A stretch of 52,832 bases of DNA, from assembly GCA_902589725.1 (NCBI GenBank), contig CACITU010000009.1:1-52832 (forward strand). The letters run 5' to 3'. The notes beneath the pieces are model-generated. The model was not told the origin of the DNA, did no database searches, and worked only from the letters and a program-made list of their open reading frames with translations. The position numbers and the translations under genes were made by a program. Within the stretch, counting starts at the first letter, position 1, and each line of letters starts with the position of its first letter. Below, piece after piece: positions 1 to 6,092 of this stretch. Source of the DNA: an uncultured Pelagibacteraceae bacterium. Lineage in GTDB: Bacteria > Pseudomonadota > Alphaproteobacteria > Pelagibacterales > Pelagibacteraceae.

Positions 1-369
1 TGGTGAACAATTTGTAACATTTAGTTTACACCACGAACCATAAGGCGGGCTTGATCCATAAAATGGACTTTCCCAATTCATTCCATAAATATTTTGATTC
101 ATATAATTTATAAAATTATCTATAGTTACTGGACAACTAAAATTTTTTTTTGTCCCATTGATATCTAAATATTCTACAGTTTCACCCATATTACATTGCA
201 TCGCTTTTGCACCAATCATTTTTGTGATCGAGGCATGATTAGCTTTGGTTACTGCAACTTTAGCGCTATTTGTATATCCATTATAAGCAACAACACCTAC
301 TGCAGCAAGAATACCAATGATTGCGACTACGACTAAGAGTTCTATTAGGGTGAAAGCTTTTTTGTTCAT
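1..369 (-). CDS. Type IV pilin-like protein, 3' end cut by window edge
   Basis: Reading the minus strand from the ATG at 367-369 gives an open frame of 123 codons with no stop before the window edge, so the C-terminus is missing. It starts MNKKAFTLIELLVVVAIIG, a classic class III signal: short basic leader, prepilin-peptidase site A|F, Glu at mature position 5, then a hydrophobic helix. The C-terminal part seen so far is rich in Asn, Ser and Gly with several Cys. The start lies 1 nt after the stop of the upstream pilin gene, so the two are surely co-transcribed. The first 33 or so residues match the other three pilins almost exactly, while the rest does not. It could be a true T4P major/minor pilin or a type II secretion pseudopilin; no assembly genes are in the window to decide. 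Confidence 0.85.
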   Translation of the reverse strand, partial: MNKKAFTLIELLVVVAIIGILAAVGVVAYNGYTNSAKVAVTKANHASITKMIGAKAMQCNMGETVEYLDINGTKKNFSCPVTIDNFINYMNQNIYGMNWESPFYGSSPPYGSWCKLNVTNCSP

Positions 370-370
370 G

Positions 371-889
371 TCAAAAATTAATTTCTGAATACAAAGTTTC
401 ATTGCCTACATTTACTCTAATTACAATTGTCCTAGGCTTATAGGATTTGATAATTTGTAAATAATGGCAACCTGGTGAATTTTTTTTACAATTAGCAACT
501 TGATGTTTGTTAGAAGTATAGAATGCTGCAACTGGCCAACTTGAAGGTGCATTTGGATCACCAGTATAAAGCTTACCATAAATATTTTGCATTCCAGAAT
601 CGAACATTGCATTAGCAATAAATGACTCTGGACTACTATTTGCTGCCGATCTAATGGGGCATGTTTCCCCAACACCATTTTTATCTAAAAAAATTTTTGA
701 GTGTCCAAATTCACATTTCAATATCTCTGCTGAAATATATTCTTTAATCATAGCATGTTGAGCTTTTATTGCTCTGATTTTTGCAGCCTCTGTATACCCA
801 TTATAAGCAACTACCCCTACAGCAGCTAGTATACCAATGATAGCTACTACGACCAAGAGTTCTATTAAGGTAAAACCATTACGCTTCAT
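371..889 (-). CDS. Type IV pilin-like protein
   Basis: A 172-residue protein with the leader MKRNG, cleavage expected before FTLIELLVVVAIIGILAA, and the conserved GYTEAAK end of the helix. The globular domain is unlike that of the other pilins in the window. It contains Cys residues (in CEFGHS, TCPIR, NCKKNSPGCHYL) that could form the disulfides typical of type IV pilin C-terminal loops. It is the first gene of a two-gene unit with the partial pilin downstream (1-nt gap). About 300 bp separate it from nadK upstream, so it probably has its own promoter. By family knowledge such proteins are processed by PilD and assembled at the inner membrane into fibres for adhesion, uptake or twitching; which job applies is not visible. 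Cassette-like N-termini hint at recombination between copies. Confidence 0.88.
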   Translation of the reverse strand: MKRNGFTLIELLVVVAIIGILAAVGVVAYNGYTEAAKIRAIKAQHAMIKEYISAEILKCEFGHSKIFLDKNGVGETCPIRSAANSSPESFIANAMFDSGMQNIYGKLYTGDPNAPSSWPVAAFYTSNKHQVANCKKNSPGCHYLQIIKSYKPRTIVIRVNVGNETLYSEINF

Positions 890-1000
890 AAAAAAAATCT
901 ACCACTGCTAGCATAGTATTGCCAAGTTGAAATTATTTTATAAAAAATGATGATAACAAATATTTATTTAACAAATAAGTCTTAATTTGTAATCATTAGG

Positions 1001-1030
1001 TCCACATTTCGAATTCTTGCAGGGGCACCA
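1001..1030 (+). other. tRNA 3'-end-like fragment
   Basis: The plus strand reads a T-loop-like TTCGAAT, then a segment ending CAGGGGC-A-CCA, which looks like the last bases of a tRNA gene. The 5' flank does not pair with it to make a T arm, and no D or anticodon arm is found upstream, so it is not a working tRNA. It may be a remnant left by integration at another tRNA, or chance. It lies between the pilin pair and nadK, in an accessory region that has a second, clearer tRNA scar. Confidence 0.25.
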
Positions 1031-1044
1031 TCACTCAACTATTT

Positions 1045-1182
1045 TTACCAAGCAGTTAACCGCCAACACTCATTGACATCTTCAATACGAACATAACAAC
1101 CAAGAAAAGACATCGCTTTAAATACACAAAAGCCCCCAATTAAAATAATTATAATTAATATTACAGGGCTAATTTTTTTCAT
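1045..1182 (-). CDS. Possible 45-residue membrane peptide
   Basis: The ATG at 1180-1182 lies 4 nt beyond the nadK stop (1187-1189) on the same strand and opens a 46-codon frame ending at 1045-1047. The product begins MKKISPVILIIIILIGGF, one strongly hydrophobic helix with a basic N-terminus, followed by a short tail with two Cys and two Trp (motif CWRLTAW). Translational coupling to nadK and the compact membrane-anchor layout favour a real small gene. It resembles no family I recognise. The alternative is a chance frame in AT-rich DNA, since poly-A/T tracts easily encode hydrophobic or Lys-rich runs. Confidence 0.4.
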   Translation of the reverse strand: MKKISPVILIIIILIGGFCVFKAMSFLGCYVRIEDVNECWRLTAW

Positions 1183-1186
1183 TTTT

Positions 1187-1957
1187 CTAGCTGGTCTCTC
1201 TTCTTAATTGTTCAATTTTAATTTTTTTTTGAAGGCTTCTATTTTTGTCATAAAGAAGATTAAACTTTATTTTACTGTTAGTTTTAATAGTTATTGATTT
1301 AGCATTTCTAACCTCTAAATTATCTGCAACAGCACTAATAGGTCTTTTTAATGGATTTAAATTAGTTATTATAATTTTAGTTTTATCATTAACAATTTTT
1401 CCTTTCCATCTTCTAGGTCTAAAAGCACTTATTGGAGATATAGATAATTTTTTTGAATGCAGGCTTAAAATTGGCCCATGTACCGAAAGATTGTAAGCTG
1501 TACTACCTGCTGGTGTTGAGACCAGCACACCATCTGAAACTAATTTTTTAATTATCTGCCGCGAACCTTGTTTTATAGATAGTGAAGCAGCCTGTCTGCT
1601 TTGTCTAAGCACAGATACTTCATTGATTGCTATAGATCTCTTATTTTGATTTTTTTTATTTTTTACAATCATTTCTAAAGGTGAAATTGAAACCAAATTT
1701 GCATTTAATAAGTTTTTTATTATATCTTTTGAGGAAAATTTATTCATCAGAAAACCATAATTTCCAGAATTAATTCCATAAAAGTGTTTGTTTGAACTTT
1801 TGTTTTTTTTAAGTGTTTGAAGCATAAAACCATCTCCACCAACTACTATTATTAAATTATCTTTTTTGAAATTATTAGATTTTATTTTTTTTATTAATAG
1901 ATTTTTGATCTTTAAAGATTTTTTATTTTTGTCTGAAATAATCTGAAGTTTAGTCAT
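1187..1957 (-). CDS. nadK: NAD kinase
   Basis: ATP-dependent phosphorylation of NAD to NADP in the cytosol. The 256-residue protein carries the two family signatures: GGDG at residues 40-43 (nucleotide-binding, catalytic Asp) and the later DGVLVSTPAGSTAYNLS block, with the NE pair of INEVSVLR between them. Length is at the compact end of bacterial NadK. The start ATG (1955-1957) lies only 4 nt from the 3' CCA of tRNA-Leu, so the tRNA and nadK may share a transcript. It sits between two pilin pairs, which makes it a conserved housekeeping gene embedded in an accessory region. Confidence 0.93.
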   Translation of the reverse strand: MTKLQIISDKNKKSLKIKNLLIKKIKSNNFKKDNLIIVVGGDGFMLQTLKKNKSSNKHFYGINSGNYGFLMNKFSSKDIIKNLLNANLVSISPLEMIVKNKKNQNKRSIAINEVSVLRQSRQAASLSIKQGSRQIIKKLVSDGVLVSTPAGSTAYNLSVHGPILSLHSKKLSISPISAFRPRRWKGKIVNDKTKIIITNLNPLKRPISAVADNLEVRNAKSITIKTNSKIKFNLLYDKNRSLQKKIKIEQLRRETS

Positions 1958-1961
1958 TTAG

Positions 1962-2047
1962 TGGTGCCCTCGGCCAGACTCGAACTGGCACTCCGCAAGC
2001 GGCAAGGATTTTAAGTCCTTTGTGTCTACCAATTTCACCACGAGGGC
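1962..2047 (-). tRNA. tRNA-Leu (anticodon UAA)
   Basis: The minus strand folds as an 86-nt class II tRNA. The 7-bp acceptor stem is GCCCTCG/CGAGGGC, the discriminator is A, and the 3' CCA is encoded (1962-1964). The anticodon stem AAGGA/TCCTT encloses the loop CTTAAAA, giving anticodon TAA. A long variable arm (GCCGCTTGCGGAGT region) and a T loop TTCGAGT follow. It reads UUA leucine codons, among the most used in this AT-rich genome. The 5' half and promoter region are duplicated at 3513-3610, marking this gene as an integration target. Confidence 0.96.
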
Positions 2048-2110
2048 ATTAATGAATTTCATGAGTGTTTATGCTAATATTTATAATTGAACAAGTCTTA
2101 TAAGTAAAAT
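2009..2110. repeat. Direct repeat copy A: tRNA-Leu 5' half plus upstream region
   Basis: Bases 2009-2110 match 3513-3614 at a fixed offset of 1504. The match is nearly perfect (one mismatch, at 2067/3571) from the anticodon loop through the tRNA 5' end to about 2085, then degenerates over the next 25 bases. This copy belongs to the intact tRNA gene. The repeat includes the likely tRNA promoter, so an element carrying it could rebuild a working tRNA after inserting in the anticodon-loop region. Confidence 0.9.
2066..2094 (-). promoter_or_regulatory. Likely promoter of tRNA-Leu
   Basis: On the minus strand TTGTTC (2089-2094) and TAAACA (2066-2071) are separated by 17 bp and lie 19 bp before the tRNA 5' end. 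The same arrangement, TTGTTG-17-TAAATA, is preserved in the duplicated copy at 3570-3598. Conservation of both boxes while the spacer and outer flank vary supports a sigma-70 promoter. No transcription data are available. Confidence 0.5.
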
Positions 2111-2119
2111 TTTTTTATT

Positions 2120-2151
2120 TTATCTTTCTATGTGCTGGTCTTGTGCTGGTT
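2120..2151. repeat. 32-bp direct repeat, copy A
   Basis: Bases 2120-2151 match 3355-3386 with one mismatch (2129/3364). The repeat contains an internal tandem of ACCAGCACA (minus strand) separated by 2 bp. The two copies lie on either side of the pilin pair at 2212-3317, 1235 bp apart. Short tandem motifs like this near a tRNA scar resemble integrase arm-type binding sites, but no integrase gene is present. Confidence 0.85.
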
Positions 2152-2208
2152 GTCCCATAATATCCTATATGTAAAATGTTCTAATAGTGTGAAGGCTTTA
2201 CGGTTCAT
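2128..2208 (-). pseudogene. Truncated pilin gene remnant
   Basis: The ATG at 2206-2208 lies 3 nt past the stop of the preceding pilin gene and opens a 26-residue frame, MNRKAFTLLE followed by unrelated residues, with a stop at 2128-2130. The first ten residues are a pilin leader and helix start (A|F cleavage site, Glu5). The hydrophobic helix is then lost and the frame runs into the 32-bp repeat. This is best read as the broken first codons of a further pilin gene of the array, cut off by a recombination or integration junction. Confidence 0.65.
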
Positions 2209-2211
2209 AAA

Positions 2212-2745
2212 TTAATTTAATGGGACACTGTCTGTTAGTGATTTACCCTTGCCATGACATAATTCTGTTAAAGACTCAGGTTCGCATGTATATTTCGTAT
2301 CAACAATTAATACTGATGGAGAGCCAGATTTAGTAATCAATTTAGTTGCACCAGTTGTTCCTTCTCCCTCTGTTCCTCCTGTTTCAACTGCTTCAATACA
2401 TGTGCCAGAATTATGTTTCCATCCCATAGGATTACACCATTTAAGACTGTTAAAATGATATGATAATTGTGTTGCCATCTTATTTGCATTCCCAGCTAAA
2501 ACATATGGACAAAGATCACTTGTATTTGTTGTAGGATTTTGTTTTAAAATTAATTCCTCTCCAATTTCACATTTAGCAAAATTTACTTTTATAAAATTTA
2601 CTACAGTTTTATGATTTGATTTAGATGTGTTGATCTTTGCACTCTTGGTATACCCATTATAAGCAACAACCCCTACTGCAGCTAGAATACCAATGATGGC
2701 TACTACGACTAATAGTTCTATTAATGTGAAACCATTTCTTCTCAT
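2212..2745 (-). CDS. Type IV pilin-like protein
   Basis: A 177-residue protein with leader MRRNG and mature N-terminus FTLIELLVVVAIIGILAA, then GYTKSAK. The C-terminal domain holds Cys at CEIGEE, LCPYV, KWCNP, TCIEA, TCEPE and LCHG, enough for several disulfides, plus a flexible Gly/Thr/Glu stretch (about residues 122-132) that looks like a surface loop. The start is 2 nt beyond the stop of the upstream pilin gene, so the two form an operon. It is flanked on the far side by a broken pilin start, so the array once continued. Role as for other T4P-like subunits: processed by prepilin peptidase and polymerised at the inner membrane; specificity unknown. Confidence 0.88.
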   Translation of the reverse strand: MRRNGFTLIELLVVVAIIGILAAVGVVAYNGYTKSAKINTSKSNHKTVVNFIKVNFAKCEIGEELILKQNPTTNTSDLCPYVLAGNANKMATQLSYHFNSLKWCNPMGWKHNSGTCIEAVETGGTEGEGTTGATKLITKSGSPSVLIVDTKYTCEPESLTELCHGKGKSLTDSVPLN

Positions 2746-2747
2746 AT

Positions 2748-3314
2748 TTATTGAGTTTGAAAATGTTCTCTATATTTTGTTAGTTGTCCATTGGCATCTA
2801 AATTATAACATTGGAAAACAAACTCACCTGCTTTAATTGGAGGATTGCAATGACCGCAGTTTGAGTTATCTTTATCTGTTCCAATTATCTCAATACATCC
2901 AGGCTTCAAATTATCATCACTTGGACATGAAGTATTAACAGCTGCAACATTTGTTCTATAAGGATTACGAGGACCCCATATATTGCCAGTTTGTGTGTGA
3001 GTACCATAATGGCCAACGAAAGCCTGTGCTCTCATATTTGTTTTTGCAGGATTTGCAGAATTAAATGTACACCAATCAGCGTTCATATCAAATTTTCCTG
3101 AACCTGAATTTTTTAAATAACATGGTACTCCAGCCTGGCATGCTGTCCATTTAGATTTAACTTCATTTATTATTTGTTTGCATAAAATTTCTGTTGAATT
3201 TCTTTTAGCACTTTTTGTATAACCATCGTAAGCAACAACCCCTACAGCAGCAAGAATACCGATGATGGCTACGACGACCAGGAGTTCTATTAGGGTGAAA
3301 GCTCTTTTATTCAT
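2748..3314 (-). CDS. Type IV pilin-like protein, first gene of the pair
   Basis: Two ATG codons lie in tandem (3315-3317 and 3312-3314). The second is chosen because it gives the five-residue leader MNKRA found in the sister genes; the first would add one Met. The product (188 residues) has FTLIELLVVVAIIGILAA, then the helix end GYTKSAK. Its C-terminal domain is Cys-rich: CKQI, TACQAGVPCYL, WCTF, SCPSDDNLKPGCIEI and NCGHCNPP. The NCGHC pair could in principle bind metal or form a vicinal disulfide loop. It heads the two-gene unit inserted between the intact and the partial tRNA-Leu, so its promoter must lie in 3318-3600, which includes the captured tRNA promoter. Confidence 0.88.
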   Translation of the reverse strand: MNKRAFTLIELLVVVAIIGILAAVGVVAYDGYTKSAKRNSTEILCKQIINEVKSKWTACQAGVPCYLKNSGSGKFDMNADWCTFNSANPAKTNMRAQAFVGHYGTHTQTGNIWGPRNPYRTNVAAVNTSCPSDDNLKPGCIEIIGTDKDNSNCGHCNPPIKAGEFVFQCYNLDANGQLTKYREHFQTQ

Positions 3315-3354
3315 CATTAAATCTTATCAATAAATTTATAAGTTAGTAATCAAA

Positions 3355-3386
3355 TTATCTTTCCATGTGCTGGTCTTGTGCTGGTT
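3355..3386. repeat. 32-bp direct repeat, copy B
   Basis: Near-identical partner of 2120-2151 (one mismatch), carrying the same tandem ACCAGCACA motif on the minus strand. It lies 38 bp upstream of the first pilin gene of the pair, so recombination between the copies would excise or flip in exactly the two pilin genes. Confidence 0.85.
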
Positions 3387-3463
3387 TTTACAAATTAATT
3401 AACTCTTATTTTCCAATCTTAATTGAAAGCTAAATTAAAGTTATATGATTTTATAGGATGTTT

Positions 3464-3490
3464 TAGACTACCTTGGACTACTATGGACTG
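3464..3490. repeat. Three 10-bp-phased TRGACTR motifs
   Basis: TAGACTA (3464-3470), TGGACTA (3474-3480) and TGGACTG (3484-3490) recur at exactly 10-bp spacing, so all face the same side of the helix. The block lies 22 bp from the end of the tRNA fragment. Phased short direct repeats beside a tRNA-derived att core are what arm-type sites of tyrosine integrases look like; that role is inferred. Confidence 0.6.
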
Positions 3491-3512
3491 ACTTTAACTT
3501 CTATCCCTCGGC

Positions 3513-3614
3513 TTTTAAGTCCTTTGTGTCTACCAATTTCACCACGAGGGCATTAATGAATTTCATGAGTATTTATGCTAATATTTATATTTCAACAAGC
3601 TTAATATGTAAAAT
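3513..3614. repeat. Direct repeat copy B: partial tRNA-Leu with its promoter
   Basis: Bases 3513-3551 repeat the tRNA-Leu 5' half from G1 through the anticodon stem-loop. Bases 3552-3614 repeat its upstream flank with increasing divergence, including boxes TTGTTG (3593-3598) and TAAATA (3570-3575). The 3' half of the tRNA is missing; only an 8-bp CCCTCGGC (3505-3512) recalls the acceptor end and may be chance. The fragment cannot make a tRNA. It is the expected left-over of an element that inserted into the gene and supplied a new 5' half. Confidence 0.88.
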
Positions 3615-3648
3615 TGTTATTTTTTGAATATTTTATAAATATTAATTG

Positions 3649-4452
3649 ATGGAAGGAATATTCAAAATTTTAATATTTACTGACCTTGATGGTTCACTTC
3701 TTCATAGAGATACATTTAAATTTGATGAAATAAAAAATTATTTGAGAGAACTAATCTCAAAAGGTATTTTTATTATACCCAATACGAGCAAAACAGAAGA
3801 AGAAATTTTAGAATTTAATAACGAGTTAGGTTCAAATTTACCTTTTATTTCTGAGAATGGTGCAGCTATTAATGGTTTGAACTTATTAAATTCAGATTTA
3901 CCCAAAGAATTAATTCTTAGTCGAGAAAAAGATAATCTTTTAAATATGTTCAAAAATATTGTTCCAATAAATCTGCAAAATAAATGCATGTGGGTTTCTA
4001 GTATGGAAAAGAAAAAACAAAGTTTAATTTTTGGTTTGAATGATAAAAAATTGAATTTAGCTTTAAATCGTAAATACACTATTCCATTTATATTTGACGG
4101 AACCAAAACTGAAAAAAATCAATTATCAAAAATTATAAAAAAAGAAGGTCTTTTCTTACAAGAAGGTGGAAGAGTAATTAATTTAACCGACAGAACAAAC
4201 AAAGCTAAAGCTCTTCAAGTATTTGTTAGATTCTATAAAAAATATCAAAAAAATGTAAAAACAATAGCTGTGGGTGATAATTATAATGACCTAGAAATGC
4301 TTAAAATAAGTGATTATCCATGCTTAGTATTTAATGATGAATTCACTTTAGATGAAATTCCTTTAAATAATTTAATTATAACTAATAAGCCATCACCTCA
4401 GGGCTGGGCAGATGTGATTAAAATGGCTCTAGTTAAAATAAATAAAAATTAA
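3649..4452 (+). CDS. Mannosyl/glucosyl-3-phosphoglycerate phosphatase (HAD family)
   Basis: A 267-residue HAD-IIB phosphatase. Motif I is DLDGS (residues 12-16), with nucleophile Asp12 and acid Asp14. Motif III/IV is the GDNYNDLEML block near the C-terminus, which holds Mg. By family knowledge such enzymes remove the phosphate from mannosyl- or glucosyl-3-phosphoglycerate to give the compatible solute. The TTG at 3646 would add one residue, but the ATG at 3649 is preferred. The next gene, 11 bp downstream, is a GT81-like synthase that makes the phosphorylated precursor, which argues for glucosylglycerate. The sugar is not readable from the sequence alone. There is no clear Shine-Dalgarno. Confidence 0.8.
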   Translation: MEGIFKILIFTDLDGSLLHRDTFKFDEIKNYLRELISKGIFIIPNTSKTEEEILEFNNELGSNLPFISENGAAINGLNLLNSDLPKELILSREKDNLLNMFKNIVPINLQNKCMWVSSMEKKKQSLIFGLNDKKLNLALNRKYTIPFIFDGTKTEKNQLSKIIKKEGLFLQEGGRVINLTDRTNKAKALQVFVRFYKKYQKNVKTIAVGDNYNDLEMLKISDYPCLVFNDEFTLDEIPLNNLIITNKPSPQGWADVIKMALVKINKN

Positions 4453-4463
4453 TAAAACATCAT

Positions 4464-5684
4464 ATGAGTGATTTTTCTCAAAATGGTATTATTTCTACAC
4501 TTCATGACTTTGGAACAAAGTCAACAAAGCAAATAGAACAAGAACTTTTAAGTTTTTCAAAAGAAAGAAAAATGGAACTGATACTCCCGTGTCTTTATAG
4601 TGAATTGAACGGTGATGCGTTACCAAAGATAGTTTCAGAAATTTCTAAAACTAATTACCTGCATCATATTATTATAGGTTTAGATCAAGCTAATGAAAAA
4701 CAGGCGAGAAAGGCGTGGACTTTTTTTGAAAAATTAGAAACTCCGTTTACAATATTATGGAATGATGGTCCTAATTTAAAAAAATTGGATAAAGAATTAC
4801 AAACAAAATCATTAGCACCGAATGAAAAAGGTAAAGGAAGAAACGTTTGGTATTGTATTGGAATGTCTATAGCAAGAAATAGTGCCAGATCAGTTGCTCT
4901 ACATGATTGTGATATAAAAACTTATGATCGAAGGATGTTGGCAAAATTATTTTACCCAGTGGTGAATCCTTTATTCAATTTTGAATTTTGCAAAGGTTAC
5001 TATCCCAGAGTTGCTGGTAATAAAATGAACGGAAGAGTAGCAAGACTTTTAGTATTTCCATTATTAAACGCTTTAGAAAAAACTATTGGAAAAAGTGAAT
5101 ATTTAGATTTTATGAAGTCTTTTAAATATCCTTTAGCTGGTGAATTTTCTTTTAGAAGAAATATTTTGCCAGAGCTACGGATTTCCTCAGACTGGGGAAT
5201 AGAGATTGGGATTTTATCTGAGATGCAAAGAAATTTTTCTCCACAAAATATTTGTCAGGTGGATTTAGCTGATACTTATGATCATAAGCATCAAGATTTA
5301 TCTATTGATGATCAAAAAAAAGGATTATCAAGAATGTCTATTGATATAATAAAAACTTTTATTAAAAAACTTGCTACGCAAGGACATTCATTTAGTAGAG
5401 AACAATTAAGATCATTAAAGGCAACCTATTATAGATCTGCTTTAGATTTAATAGATGCCTATAGATCTGATGCTGAAATTAATGGTTTAAGTTTTGACTC
5501 GCATTCTGAGGAAAAAGCGGTTGAATTATTTTCTAGAAATATAATTAAAGCAGGAGAAGACTTTTATTTAAATCCCATGGATGCTCCATTCATACCAACA
5601 TGGAGCAGAGTTAAAAGTGCTATCCCAGATTTTTTAATAAGATTGGAAAAAGCCGTTAACGAGGATAATAAATACTATCTTTAG
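4464..5684 (+). CDS. Glucosyl-3-phosphoglycerate synthase-like glycosyltransferase (GT81/GT-A)
   Basis: A 406-residue GT-A fold enzyme. The N-terminal strand ILPCLYSE (about 40-47) precedes the nucleotide-sugar site; GKGRNVW lies near 123-129 and the metal-binding DxD is DCD at 148-150. The overall plan matches GpgS-type enzymes, which move glucose from an NDP-glucose to 3-phosphoglycerate in the cytosol. Paired with the HAD phosphatase just upstream it would complete a two-step route to glucosylglycerate, a negatively charged osmolyte that can replace glutamate when nitrogen is scarce. It could instead use GDP-mannose (MpgS type). The pair sits next to the pilin island, but its codon use looks like the rest of the window. 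Confidence 0.75.
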   Translation: MSDFSQNGIISTLHDFGTKSTKQIEQELLSFSKERKMELILPCLYSELNGDALPKIVSEISKTNYLHHIIIGLDQANEKQARKAWTFFEKLETPFTILWNDGPNLKKLDKELQTKSLAPNEKGKGRNVWYCIGMSIARNSARSVALHDCDIKTYDRRMLAKLFYPVVNPLFNFEFCKGYYPRVAGNKMNGRVARLLVFPLLNALEKTIGKSEYLDFMKSFKYPLAGEFSFRRNILPELRISSDWGIEIGILSEMQRNFSPQNICQVDLADTYDHKHQDLSIDDQKKGLSRMSIDIIKTFIKKLATQGHSFSREQLRSLKATYYRSALDLIDAYRSDAEINGLSFDSHSEEKAVELFSRNIIKAGEDFYLNPMDAPFIPTWSRVKSAIPDFLIRLEKAVNEDNKYYL

Positions 5685-5690
5685 TCGTAC

Positions 5691-6092
5691 TTACGTTTTT
5701 AGTGCTTTAATTAAAAAGCTGTTATCAAGCTTACAATCTCGGTAACCTTTTTTTACAACGTTTAAATATCTTTCTGTTGGGAATTTAAAAGGTGATTTTT
5801 TTACCATTGTATAAGTCATTACTTTTTTTCCATAATAATAAAAATAATATTTTTTATAAAGAATTGGAAAATCTTCATAAACATCTAATTTTTTTTCATC
5901 ATTCTTAGAAATTTCAAATAAGGCTCCAGGAACAATAGCATTTTTTTTAGGTTCAATATCTGCAGCTCTGTACTTACTTCTAAAAGTTAATCTAAAATCT
6001 TTCAAATTAATTTTTTTTAAAAAGATGCTATCTTTACACCTTCGTTTCATTTGGAAATGATGAAGATTACTACCATAAGCAAAATACAACAT
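5691..6092 (-). CDS. Gamma-glutamylcyclotransferase-like (GGCT/AIG2) protein
   Basis: A 133-residue protein starting MLYFAYGSNL, the signature substrate loop of the GGCT fold, with the likely catalytic Glu in VYEDFP (about residue 73). Family members convert gamma-glutamyl-amino acids to 5-oxoproline or act on gamma-glutamylamines; the exact substrate cannot be told. The ATG overlaps the stop of the upstream CinA-like gene by one base (TAATG), so translation is coupled. The C-terminus is Lys-rich with no further domain. Confidence 0.75.
   Translation of the reverse strand: MLYFAYGSNLHHFQMKRRCKDSIFLKKINLKDFRLTFRSKYRAADIEPKKNAIVPGALFEISKNDEKKLDVYEDFPILYKKYYFYYYGKKVMTYTMVKKSPFKFPTERYLNVVKKGYRDCKLDNSFLIKALKT

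Larger units (their letters stand above)
3318..3648. other. 331-bp gene-free junction region with repeats and a tRNA fragment
   Basis: No coding frame is convincing here. From left to right it holds the leader of the pilin pair, the second copy of the 32-bp repeat (3355-3386), an AT-rich spacer, three 10-bp-phased TRGACTR motifs (3464-3490), a tRNA-Leu 5' half (3513-3551) and the tRNA promoter copy (3570-3598). The whole looks like one end of an integrated element whose recombinase is gone. Confidence 0.7.

Noticed and set aside
1001..1030. A complete tRNA gene on the plus strand
   Set aside because: Neither a T-stem nor D and anticodon arms can be formed upstream, so only the end resembles a tRNA.
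3505..3551. A second, internally deleted but working tRNA-Leu
   Set aside because: The variable arm, T arm and CCA are missing; only the 5' half and an 8-bp acceptor-like match exist, so no mature tRNA is possible.
3646..3648. TTG as start of the HAD phosphatase gene
   Set aside because: An ATG follows directly in frame and no ribosome site favours the TTG, so the ATG at 3649 was used.
1..3648. CRISPR array or transposon in the repeat-rich left end
   Set aside because: The repeats occur only twice, are 1.2-1.5 kb apart, and have no spacers, terminal inverted repeats or transposase.
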